From positions 1 to 13,829 of the forward strand of contig CAYVKY010000053.1 of NCBI GenBank assembly GCA_964452115.1: a stretch of DNA of 13,829 bases. The letters are read 5' to 3'. Position numbers and translations under genes: made by a program. The notes under the pieces are model-generated. The model saw only the letters and a program-made list of their open reading frames with translations. It was not told where the DNA came from and did not search any database. The DNA is from CAYVKY01 sp964452115. Lineage in GTDB: Bacteria > Bacteroidota > Ignavibacteria > Tepidaquicellales > Tepidaquicellaceae. This document shows, piece by piece, positions 1-8,580 of the stretch (position 1 is the stretch's first letter; every line of letters starts with the position of its first letter).

Positions 1-1170
1 CTGTTCATTGTCAGAAATATAAAAACTCCTTTTCCGCTGTTTACAAATGAAGCCAGCTGCCTTATGTCACTATCATTCAGCCGGAAATCATCATAAATTA
101 AAATGACATCATATTTATTTAAATTCTCAAAACCATTAATCACTTGTGTTGTAACTTTATTTCCGGTTTCCTGCAATGACTTTATCGAAGCAAGCAGATA
201 TTTATTACCGCCGCCAGTACCGCCAATAACTGCTGCATTAATAGTGTTTCCGAAATTTATACTGAAATACCCTTCATCATCTTCTTTATAATTATCCGAT
301 TTTTCATCTGAAGATATCGAAACTTTCACATTCAGATAATCTTCATTTTGAGGTTGAATTGAAAAAGGTACCTCTTTTTCTTCGCCCGCTTTGATAACTG
401 CCGAGAGGTTACCTGATTGTAAATCGTTAGCCGAAAAACTTACATTTAAATTATCAACATCGAAATCATTGAAATTTTTTATTTTTGCATAAAATATCTG
501 AGCAGCCGATTTATCGTAGATATCAGTTTCAGTCCTGATAGACGATATGCCTATATTCGCCGGATTTTTGTCCGATACATCAAATACAATAATATTTTCC
601 CCGCCTGAATTTATTTTATTTGCAAAATTTACAGACTGCCTGTCCGTAAATAAAATAATATTATCGGGCTTTTCATTTAATCTTGAAAATATCGAAGAGT
701 AATCAGCGGAAAGTAATGATTGTTTATTTTTGGAAGTATCGGCAATCTTATCACCAGTCAGTATTTCTGAGGACCTGTAAACTTTAAAGTCGTTTGTGTT
801 GGAATTATTTCGCAGCAGTTCGTCAGTCAGGCTGTACTGCTTTTTCATCATATCATCAAAGCCCATACTGTATGAATCATCAATAATCACAACTGTTTTG
901 CTCATCTCATTTCCCGGAATATTCTTTGAAGGTTTGATATGCAAACCCGAAAATGCGAGTACGATGAATGCAATATACAAAATCCTGAAAATTAACAGAA
1001 GTAAATCCTTTAGTTTAAGTCTCTTCAAATCCGATTCCTTCACTTGCTTCACAAACAGCAGTGAACTGAATTTCATTTTGTTTGCACGCTGCAAATTAAA
1101 AAGGTGAAGCACAACAGGAACTCCGATAAGAATTAGACCAAATAAGTAAAATGGAAATGAGAAAAACATT
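1..1170 (-). CDS. BatA-type membrane protein with vWA domain, partial, apparent frameshift
   Basis: Translated by hand from the reverse strand. It starts at an ATG at 1170 and runs off the left edge, so the C-terminus is missing (about 389 residues visible). The start reads MFFSFPFYLF and then GLILIGVPVVLHLFNLQRAN, the usual opening of BatA-type N-terminal double-transmembrane proteins. A second hydrophobic segment lies at about 54-74. A vWA MIDAS motif (DDSYS, about 97-101) follows, and ILFTD appears later. The rest looks like extracytoplasmic beta-rich domains, ending in a Rossmann-like stretch with GGTGGGNKYLL. Residues 1-10 and everything after are in different frames: the A-run at 1140-1143 holds one base too many, and the ATG frame would stop after about 24 codons. 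A single-base indel is the simplest explanation. Related proteins occur with Bac aerotolerance-type operons, but their biochemical role is poorly defined. No SD precedes the ATG. Confidence 0.8.
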
Positions 1171-1263
1171 GTTTTATTTCAAACAGTTTATTAATTGTTT
1201 TTATAAAAATTACGAATTATTTTATACAAAATAAAAAAGATTAACAATAATCTAAAGTACTTA
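1171..1263. promoter_or_regulatory. divergent intergenic region, presumed promoters for the vWA gene and the thiN operon
   Basis: A 93-bp, very AT-rich spacer separates the minus-strand vWA gene from plus-strand thiN. Because the genes diverge, both promoters must lie here or inside the genes. I see TTGTTT at 1196-1201 and TTATAC at 1222-1227 on the plus strand, but the spacing of 20 is poor, so I do not claim a defined promoter. No TPP riboswitch elements or SD sequences are visible. Confidence 0.35.
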
Positions 1264-1902
1264 ATGAAGAATAAAAATGCAGTAATAATTCTTGACGGAA
1301 ATTTTCCGAAAGAAAATCTGCTGAAAAACATACTGAAAAATAAACCATTTGTAATATGTGCTGACGGTTCTGCAAATAAACTGATTAAGACAAAAATCAA
1401 ACCTGATATTATAATTGGAGATATGGATTCGATAGAACCTGCAGTTATGGTGAAATATATAAAAAAAGGCGTGCCCGTGATGAAAATTTTCGATCAGGAA
1501 ACGACCGATTTCGAAAAGTGCCTTTTATACTGCAGGGAAAACAATTTTACTGACATCTCGATTCTGGGAGCATTAGGTGACAGAACAGACCATTCACTGA
1601 ATGTTTTCAGCGTTCTGCTGCGGCATTACAGGTATGTTAATATTACTTTGTACGACAATTATTTTAAAATATTTTTTATAACAAAACCGGTTACGCTTCA
1701 TTGCAAAGCCGGTGAGGTTATTTCGCTGCTGCCTTTCCCTATAGCAAAAAATATAACGACGGAAGGTGTGCTTTATCCGCTGAAAAATGAAAACCTCTCA
1801 CTTGGCAAGCGTGAAGGCACTTTGAATTTTGCCGTTAAAAAAACCGTAAAAATAAAATTCGGAAGCGGTGATTTAATCTTATTCGTTAAACATTTCCTCT
1901 GA
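1264..1902 (+). CDS. thiN: thiamine pyrophosphokinase
   Basis: Predicted 212-residue cytoplasmic enzyme that transfers pyrophosphate from ATP to thiamine to give thiamine diphosphate (EC 2.7.6.2). Family motifs appear in the expected order: ADGSANKL (33-40), PDIIIGDMDSI (47-57), the acidic DQETTDFEK (77-85) and GALGDRTDHSLNV (102-114). In this family the Asp residues of GDMDS and TTDFEK bind Mg-pyrophosphate and the GDRTDH segment contributes to the ATP site. The C-terminal part (about 130-212) is a beta-rich thiamine-binding domain, ending with the typical SGDLILFV. Length is normal for bacterial TPK (about 210-220). The ATG at 1264 gives a complete N-terminal domain; no SD precedes it. It is the first gene of the plus-strand cluster, with 5 nt to the next start. 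No thiamine biosynthesis genes are in the window, so salvage is a plausible role. Confidence 0.92.
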   Translation: MKNKNAVIILDGNFPKENLLKNILKNKPFVICADGSANKLIKTKIKPDIIIGDMDSIEPAVMVKYIKKGVPVMKIFDQETTDFEKCLLYCRENNFTDISILGALGDRTDHSLNVFSVLLRHYRYVNITLYDNYFKIFFITKPVTLHCKAGEVISLLPFPIAKNITTEGVLYPLKNENLSLGKREGTLNFAVKKTVKIKFGSGDLILFVKHFL

Positions 1903-1907
1903 ATATA

Positions 1908-3317
1908 ATGACCATAACTTTAGGAACGATTGATATAATTATTATTGTTGCATTTTTTGCCGCGGTTATTGTCGTAGGACGCCTTTCAAAAAAATCGGAT
2001 GCTACACATACAAGTTATCTCGTAGCAGGCAGGGCAATCACACTTCCGGCATTTGTTGCAACGCTTGTATCAAGCTTTTACGGAGGAATTCTCGGCATAG
2101 GCGAATTCACTTACAGGTACGGCATTTCAAGCTGGTTTCTGAATGCATTCCCGTATTATTTATTCATAACAATTTTTGCAATTTTTCTTTCGGGCAAAGT
2201 CAGGCGCACAAAACTTTACACAATTCCCGACAAATTAATGCTTGCTTACGGAAAACCCGTCAGCATTACAGGTGCCGTACTTATTTTTTTTCTTATTACC
2301 CCCGCTCCGTACGTTTTTATGCTCGGCATTATTTTCCAGCTGATTTTTAAAACTTCGTTATTTGTATCAATGCTGATTTGCATTCTGATTTCAATTTCCT
2401 TTTTATACAAAGGCGGACTTAATGCAGATGTAAAAGTAAACATACTTGAGTTTATTATGATGTACCTTGGTTTCGGAATAATTCTTCCGTTTTGTTTTAT
2501 GGCATACGGCGGTCCTCAGTTTTTAACCGATAATCTAAAGCCCGAATTTTTAATTCTCACCGGTGGCAAATCTGCACAGTTTATTATTGTATGGTTTTTT
2601 ATCGGACTTTGGGCGATTGTTGACCCGACATTCCATCAGCGGTGTTACGCTGCAAAATCCGAAAAGACGGCTCGCACAGGTGTTTTCATCTCACTGATTT
2701 TCTGGATTATTTTTGATTTGATGACTACAACGGCAGGACTTTATGCAGCTGGCTCTATCAAACATCTGGACAATCCTGCAATGTCATACCCTGTCCTTGC
2801 AGACAATGTTCTGCCGCAGGTTGCAAAAGGATTTTTCTATGTCGGAATGCTTGCAACAATTTTGTCCACACTTCACAGCAATTTATTTATTTCCGCTACA
2901 ACAATCGGCAGGGATATAATAGGAAATTTCAGGAACGGAAAAACCGATGATAAAAATTATTATTCCAAACTCGGAATAATTATTGCTTCGGCTGTATCTC
3001 TGTGCATTCCGCTTTTTATTCCTTCAGTCGTTGATATGTGGTACACACTCGGAACAATTACAATCCCCGGACTTCTCGTTGCTGTTGTTTCATCATATTT
3101 TCTGAAACTAAAGATTAATTCAAAATTTATTCTAATTTCAATGATAGGTTCTGCAATGGTTTCACTTATATGGCTTTTAATCGGCATCATCAATAAATCA
3201 TCAGAAGGCAATATTTATCCATTTGGAATCGAACCTTTATATCCGGGACTGATAGTCGGTATGTTATTTTATTTTATTGGATTTGTTATTAAATTGAGGA
3301 TTAAAGAAAAAGATTGA
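1908..3317 (+). CDS. sodium:solute symporter (SSF) family transporter
   Basis: A 469-residue, strongly hydrophobic inner-membrane protein with about 12-13 predicted transmembrane segments, matching the SSF family in length and layout. Family signatures visible are YLVAGR (37-42), FYGGILGIGEF in TM2 (57-67), KGGLNADVKVNILEF (168-182), DPTFHQRCYAAKSEKTARTG (239-258), and ATILSTLHSNLFISATTIGRD (316-336). The last is the segment whose Ser/Thr pair forms the sodium site in vSGLT-like transporters (here S320-T321). Such proteins co-transport Na+ with sugars, amino acids, vitamins or organic anions; substrate cannot be read from sequence. The ATG is 5 nt after the thiN stop and the 3' end overlaps the next TTG start, which indicates co-transcription. 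Position next to TPK makes thiamine or a thiamine precursor a candidate substrate, but this is only context. Confidence 0.88.
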   Translation: MTITLGTIDIIIIVAFFAAVIVVGRLSKKSDATHTSYLVAGRAITLPAFVATLVSSFYGGILGIGEFTYRYGISSWFLNAFPYYLFITIFAIFLSGKVRRTKLYTIPDKLMLAYGKPVSITGAVLIFFLITPAPYVFMLGIIFQLIFKTSLFVSMLICILISISFLYKGGLNADVKVNILEFIMMYLGFGIILPFCFMAYGGPQFLTDNLKPEFLILTGGKSAQFIIVWFFIGLWAIVDPTFHQRCYAAKSEKTARTGVFISLIFWIIFDLMTTTAGLYAAGSIKHLDNPAMSYPVLADNVLPQVAKGFFYVGMLATILSTLHSNLFISATTIGRDIIGNFRNGKTDDKNYYSKLGIIIASAVSLCIPLFIPSVVDMWYTLGTITIPGLLVAVVSSYFLKLKINSKFILISMIGSAMVSLIWLLIGIINKSSEGNIYPFGIEPLYPGLIVGMLFYFIGFVIKLRIKEKD

Positions 3318-6046
3318 GAAGATTACCTAACATATTGTTATTTATATTATTGTTCACAAGCACATTGTATGCACAATTTTCGCCGAAAGATACAATAGCG
3401 ATAAATTATTATCAGAAATCAGGACTCGACACAAATAAAATAAATGCACTCCCGAAAAAGACCAATAGATTAAAAGTTGCACTTGTTCTCAGCGGGGGCA
3501 GTTCAAGGGGCGTGTCACAGATAGGAGTGCTTAATGTTTTCAACAAATACGGTTTTGAACCCGATATTATTGTCGGCACGAGCATTGGCAGCATAGTAGG
3601 AAGTTTATATTCATCGGGCTATACCGCTCCTGAGATTGACAGTATGTTTAAATCAATCAACTGGAAGAAAAAATTATCATTATCAAATAAATATTCGCGT
3701 GAGTTTCTCTACCCCGACCAGAAAATCGTACAGGATAAATCCCTTATTACAATTTCACTCGAGGGCATACAACCGATTATTCCCACTTCGATTTCTACAG
3801 GACAGAAATTCACGGAAATTCTGAATTCACTTTTTCTGAACGCAAGATACAAACCAACTTCGGATTTTTATTCACTTAAAATTCCGTTCGCATCGGTTGC
3901 AACAAATCTAAATGACGGCACGAGAACAGTGTTTCGGTCCGGAAATATCACCGAATGTGTTAAAGCATCATTCACAATTCCTCTGCTTTATACGCCTACT
4001 ATAATTAACGATAAAAGCTACGTTGACGGCGGCCTGACGGCAAATATACCTACAACTGTTGCAAAGGATTTAGGGGCGGATTTCGTTGTGTCAGTGAATT
4101 CTACAAGTCCGCTAAAAACGTCGGAAGAACTTAAAAGCAGCGTGATAAATACCGCTGACCAGATTTTATCTATCACGATGGCGCAGTTGAATCAGATGCA
4201 GCTCGCGGCATCAGATATTGTAATTGAACCTGAACTAAAAAACCAGACTGCGGAAGATTTTTCCAATATAGATTTTTTAGTAAACAAAGGTGAATATGCA
4301 GCCGAAAAGTTAATGCCTGCAATTCTGGAAAGAACCGATTCACTCGAAGCACTAAAATCCGATAAGTTCAATTATTTTCTTGTTAACCCGAAAATCAGAT
4401 TTGGCAGCAGCTCACTTCCCGATTCAGTAAGCAGCCGTATAATATCAACTCAGGAAAATACATTTATCAAATACACGGCAATCGAAAAAACTCTGCGGCA
4501 AATTTACAAACTTGGAATTTATAACCGGGTTTATGCCGTAACATACAGGGATGACAGCGGCGTATTTCTGGAATATGACTGCATGGAAAATCCGGTATTA
4601 AAGAATGTTGTGCTCAAATCGCCTTTTGAATTTGTTCAAACAATAACTTCCGAATTTTATAAATCAAATGCAGGAAAGCCGGTTAATCTCAATAATACGG
4701 CGAAATTATTTGAAGACATAAAAACGTCCCTCAGGCAGAATCAGATAACATCAGCCGATATCTCAGTATTTCATTTTGATTATGAAACGGGCATTCTTAA
4801 TATTGCGGTATCTGAAGGTAAACTTGAATCAATTAACATTTCAGGTAATCATACCACAAAAGAATCTTTCATAAAAGATGAATTATTTTTTAATATGAAT
4901 AATATTGTTAAAAAAGACGAAGTTGATAATTCATTGAAAAATATTTTCGGAACAAATCTTTTCAGTCAGGCAAGCATTAGTTATAAAAGTCTGGATAACG
5001 GTAATATTGCGGCAAATATTGACTTGGTTGAAAGAAGTTCTAAAAACGTGAGCCTGTCTGTCAGGATTGACAATGTTTACAATTTCCAGCTGCTCACTGA
5101 TTTAAGGGCAGAGAATATTTTCGGAAACGGATTTGAAGCCGGATTTACTTTCGCAGGCGGCGTAAAGCGGCAGGAAATCAAAGGTGAATTCAAACAGAAT
5201 AAATTTTTCGGAACTTACTTAACATATAACCTGTCTGCATATTATAACTCAAGAGATGTGTCGGATTATACCGAAATAATTGACCTGCAGGAAAACATAT
5301 TTGATGTAAATAAAACTGCTGAATACAGAGAAAGTAAATACGGTGCATCATTTATGTTAGGAACGCAGATAGAGCGTATCGGAACAATTTACGGTAAAAT
5401 CAGTCTTGAAAATCTGAAAATCAGAAATATTTCAAACTTTACGAGTGAATCCGATAATAAGATTTTTAAATTCCTTTTTGGCGGAAAGATTGACAATCGT
5501 GATGAATATCCGTTCCCTGCTGCAGGCACATATTTAAATTACTTTTTTGAAACTGCGCAGAACAGAATCAGAGGTGAGGAAACATACAGCAGGCTTTATT
5601 TAGATATTGAAAGTTATTTTACAATTTCTACGCGCAGCAATTTAAAACCGAAATTTCAGTTCGGATTTGCCGATAAAACAACTCCTCTTAATGAGCAGTT
5701 TTCTTTCGGCGGCGAAAATTCTTTTTACGGTATGCAGGAAGATGAACTCCGTGGTAATCAGATTCTTATAGCGTCTCTGCAGTACAGGTATCAGCTGCCG
5801 TTTAAAATATTTTTCCCTGCTTACTTTATGGCACGGTACGATTTAGGCAGGCTGTGGGAAAATACAGACGATATACGCTTTAAAGACCTGCGCCACGGAC
5901 TGGGAGTCGGAATCCAGTTTGATACACCTATAGGCAAAGCAAGTTTTTCTGCCGGAAAGTGTTTTATAATATATAAAGGAATTTCAAAAGATTCATTTGT
6001 GTTTAGTCCATATACGTTCTATTTCTCGATAGGATATGATATATAA
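3314..6046 (+). CDS. patatin-like phospholipase with POTRA and outer-membrane barrel (type Vd-like)
   Basis: 910 residues. An N-terminal signal peptide is visible (basic MRR, hydrophobic 6-18, cleavage probably after LYA at about 20). A patatin domain spans about 54-345: oxyanion motif GGSSRG (61-66), nucleophile elbow GTSIG with Ser90, and catalytic DGG with Asp238, so the Ser-Asp dyad is intact. POTRA-like beta-alpha-beta modules fill about 355-575 (for example LESINISGNHTTKESFI, 504-520). A BamA/Omp85-like barrel follows from about 578 to the C-terminus, with the barrel motif EQFSFGGENSFYG and ending in FSIGYDI. This is the layout of PlpD-type Vd autotransporters, which export a lipid acyl hydrolase across the outer membrane. 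The start is a TTG whose last two bases open the symporter's TGA; no better start exists before the signal peptide. A purine-rich AAAGAAAAAG precedes it. Confidence 0.9.
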   Translation: MRRLPNILLFILLFTSTLYAQFSPKDTIAINYYQKSGLDTNKINALPKKTNRLKVALVLSGGSSRGVSQIGVLNVFNKYGFEPDIIVGTSIGSIVGSLYSSGYTAPEIDSMFKSINWKKKLSLSNKYSREFLYPDQKIVQDKSLITISLEGIQPIIPTSISTGQKFTEILNSLFLNARYKPTSDFYSLKIPFASVATNLNDGTRTVFRSGNITECVKASFTIPLLYTPTIINDKSYVDGGLTANIPTTVAKDLGADFVVSVNSTSPLKTSEELKSSVINTADQILSITMAQLNQMQLAASDIVIEPELKNQTAEDFSNIDFLVNKGEYAAEKLMPAILERTDSLEALKSDKFNYFLVNPKIRFGSSSLPDSVSSRIISTQENTFIKYTAIEKTLRQIYKLGIYNRVYAVTYRDDSGVFLEYDCMENPVLKNVVLKSPFEFVQTITSEFYKSNAGKPVNLNNTAKLFEDIKTSLRQNQITSADISVFHFDYETGILNIAVSEGKLESINISGNHTTKESFIKDELFFNMNNIVKKDEVDNSLKNIFGTNLFSQASISYKSLDNGNIAANIDLVERSSKNVSLSVRIDNVYNFQLLTDLRAENIFGNGFEAGFTFAGGVKRQEIKGEFKQNKFFGTYLTYNLSAYYNSRDVSDYTEIIDLQENIFDVNKTAEYRESKYGASFMLGTQIERIGTIYGKISLENLKIRNISNFTSESDNKIFKFLFGGKIDNRDEYPFPAAGTYLNYFFETAQNRIRGEETYSRLYLDIESYFTISTRSNLKPKFQFGFADKTTPLNEQFSFGGENSFYGMQEDELRGNQILIASLQYRYQLPFKIFFPAYFMARYDLGRLWENTDDIRFKDLRHGLGVGIQFDTPIGKASFSAGKCFIIYKGISKDSFVFSPYTFYFSIGYDI

Positions 6047-6087
6047 CAAAAGCATTATATTAACGTATCATTATTTAAATAAGATTA

Positions 6088-8580
6088 TTGAGTGTAAGGA
6101 ATAAAAATATAATCAAGTCTGTAATATTAATTGCTTTTATATATGCTTTAATTTTATGGATTATCCCCTTTTACAAAGCCGCAGTTTCAGAAAAACTTGT
6201 CACTGACGGTTTAATATTTTCCAATGTTGACCTTGAGTCTAAAAATGGAGTAAAAGGATTGCCTATTTATACGGTTCGGAAAGGAAGCAGTGCTGATAAA
6301 GCAGGAATAATGTCCGGAGATTTGCTGCTTAAAATTAACGGACTTGAGATAACCTCGTTCGACACGTACCGTTCGATTTTAACTGGCAGTGACCCGGAAA
6401 CTCCTTCCGTTTACACGATTCTAAGAAACAATAATATTATAAGTTTTAATGTTTATGCCAACAGGTATTTTCATCTATTATTTTTTATTTTTGCATTTTT
6501 AGGTCTCGGATTTTTATTCAATGGATTTATGGTCGGATACTCCAAACCCGACGATTCAACTTCTATCATATTTTTTATACTCGGGTTTACGGCATCACTC
6601 GGACTTCTTATATACGGAGGCGTTACTTTCTATATTGGTACGAATTTTTTCCTTAACATCAATTATCAGATTTGTCTTACGGCTTTCTTTCCCGCATTTT
6701 TTCATTTCTTCCTCACTTATCCGCACAGATATAATTTCAAAAGAAGAAAGCTGGTAATCTCGCTTGTCTATATCATAACTTTTCTAATCGAAATATTATT
6801 GATGTATTCAGGCATTATTAATGAAAATTCATATCCGGTTATTATTTATATTTTATCTTATCTTCCGTTTATTTTAATAATAGGGGGAGTATATTTATAC
6901 ATAAAGTCATACAGAAAATTAAGACCGAATAAAAGCCTTAAATATATATTATACGGATTAATAATAGGGTTTGCAGGATTTGTATATTATTTCACGGTAT
7001 TTTCATATTTTATTTCCACCAGCTCAGACAGCATACTGCTAAGAATGCCTTCAATGTTAGTTCTCGCGATTCCGGTTTCATTCGGATATTCGATTTACAA
7101 ATATAAGATTCTCGATACGGAAAATTTCATTAAAAAGGGACTGGTTTTCTTCGTCATCTCGTTTTTAATAGTAATGTCCTATCTGATAATCTATTATACT
7201 ATTGACACTTTTGTGAGCATCAATCTTGGCAATTACAAACAGCTTGTGCTTATAATAATGCTTGTCGCGCTTATATTGATTTTTGATGTAGTTAATAAGC
7301 GTGTTAAAAATTTTGTCGATAAAAGATTTTTCAGGTCCAGATATAATTACAGAAAAACTCTGATGAAAATTTCACAGGCTCTGCCGAAGACTCAGAATAT
7401 TGATGATGTTATTTCTACGGCTATTGACGAAATCAAAGGTTCGATGCAGGTTACCGAAATATTTTTCTGGCTAAATCCCCATTCAAATCTGAATGTTAAA
7501 ATTGAGAACAGCATCGGAACAGACTCAAATATTGACACGGAATTCATCAGAATTTTCAATAAGACAGGCGAAGCCGTGCTTTTAGATGACACTTACCTTT
7601 ACTCTTCCGGATTTTCAAAAGTATTTATTGAAAAAATAAAATCCCTGAATATTGTTCTGAGCATACCGGTTTTCGTTAAGAACAATTTAATTGCGGCTTT
7701 AAATCTTTCGCCGAAAATTTCATTTGCCGCATCAAATTATTCCGAAAAAGATATTGACCTCTTGAACACCGTGTCAAATCAGATAGCAGTTGCAATTGAT
7801 AATGCAAGGCTGCACCTGCTTGAAAATGAAAAGCTCAGACTTGAAGAAGAAATACAGATAGCGGGAAATATACAGAAAGGATTGTTCCCGAAGAATTTTG
7901 ATATTGATAAGCGCCTCGATATTTCCGGAATTAATATTCCCTACCAATCTGTCGGAGGCGATTTTTTCGATTTAATAAAAATTGATGAAAATCGAATTCT
8001 TGTTTCGATTGCAGATGTTTCATTAAAAGGCATTCCTGCCGCCATGTATATGGCAAAACTTCAGGCTTTGATTCATCTTGCGGTGAAACATTTTCAGAAA
8101 CCTTCGGAAATTTTGAAAGTAATCAACAATTGGACATATAAAAAAATCGAAAGAAACAGTTTTATTTTAATGTCTATTGCCGTAATTGACCTTGAAAATA
8201 AAATTGTTTCCATTGCGCGCGGCGGCAATTGTCCCGCAGTCAGATTCACGAACGGCAGCGCTATCACTCTTAATTCGAAGGGTATGGCTCTGGGTATCGC
8301 GGCAAATGACGTATTCAGCAGTAATATTGACGATATTGAAATTAAATTTACCGGTAACGATTTATTTCTTTTCTACACAAACGGCCTGACTAAAATTTCC
8401 AATAACGTGAATAAGGAATTAACACTTGATGAAATTATCTCATTTATAATTAACCAGAAAAACCTGAAATCAAAAAATATTGTAAACAACCTTGTCTCTG
8501 AAATTAATTTTTTCAGAGGGAATGCAGTGCAGAATGATGATTTGTTATTTTTAATCGCTAAAATGCCTGAACATGTATAA
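6088..8580 (+). CDS. membrane PDZ-multiTM-GAF-PP2C (SpoIIE-type) phosphatase, catalytic site degenerate
   Basis: 830 residues. In order: TM1 (about 10-29), PDZ-like domain (about 45-122, with SSADKAGIMSGDLLLKING), about nine further TM segments (129-402) ending in the sensor-kinase-like FGYSIYKYKILDTE, a GAF-like domain (about 425-575, ending DIDLLNTVSNQIAVAIDNAR), a helical linker, and a C-terminal PP2C/SpoIIE domain (588-830). Ten TM segments would put GAF and PP2C in the cytoplasm and PDZ outside. The metal-site motifs GGDFFD (623-628) and ADVS (642-645) are kept. However, the usual TDG is TNG (N765), the usual AGH is GGN (712-714), and DVSGKG is DVSLKG. Activity is therefore doubtful, and it may be a pseudophosphatase. 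The start is TTG because an in-frame TAA lies at 6076-6078 with no ATG between. It overlaps the next gene, its intact paralogue, by 8 nt. Confidence 0.88.
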   Translation: MSVRNKNIIKSVILIAFIYALILWIIPFYKAAVSEKLVTDGLIFSNVDLESKNGVKGLPIYTVRKGSSADKAGIMSGDLLLKINGLEITSFDTYRSILTGSDPETPSVYTILRNNNIISFNVYANRYFHLLFFIFAFLGLGFLFNGFMVGYSKPDDSTSIIFFILGFTASLGLLIYGGVTFYIGTNFFLNINYQICLTAFFPAFFHFFLTYPHRYNFKRRKLVISLVYIITFLIEILLMYSGIINENSYPVIIYILSYLPFILIIGGVYLYIKSYRKLRPNKSLKYILYGLIIGFAGFVYYFTVFSYFISTSSDSILLRMPSMLVLAIPVSFGYSIYKYKILDTENFIKKGLVFFVISFLIVMSYLIIYYTIDTFVSINLGNYKQLVLIIMLVALILIFDVVNKRVKNFVDKRFFRSRYNYRKTLMKISQALPKTQNIDDVISTAIDEIKGSMQVTEIFFWLNPHSNLNVKIENSIGTDSNIDTEFIRIFNKTGEAVLLDDTYLYSSGFSKVFIEKIKSLNIVLSIPVFVKNNLIAALNLSPKISFAASNYSEKDIDLLNTVSNQIAVAIDNARLHLLENEKLRLEEEIQIAGNIQKGLFPKNFDIDKRLDISGINIPYQSVGGDFFDLIKIDENRILVSIADVSLKGIPAAMYMAKLQALIHLAVKHFQKPSEILKVINNWTYKKIERNSFILMSIAVIDLENKIVSIARGGNCPAVRFTNGSAITLNSKGMALGIAANDVFSSNIDDIEIKFTGNDLFLFYTNGLTKISNNVNKELTLDEIISFIINQKNLKSKNIVNNLVSEINFFRGNAVQNDDLLFLIAKMPEHV

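Noticed and set aside
103..1107. Plus-strand open frames at 103-291 and 796-1107
   Set aside because: Both lie antisense to the vWA gene, whose reverse-strand translation shows clear family motifs. Their own translations are low-quality and Ser/Phe-rich.
1171..1263. TPP riboswitch upstream of thiN
   Set aside because: Only 93 bp, with no recognisable conserved TPP-aptamer sequences such as CTGAGA.
1191..1400. Minus-strand 69-residue open frame, a possible start region for the vWA gene
   Set aside because: It ends at 1191 before the vWA start and is antisense to thiN; its hydrophobic composition reflects the A-rich opposite strand.
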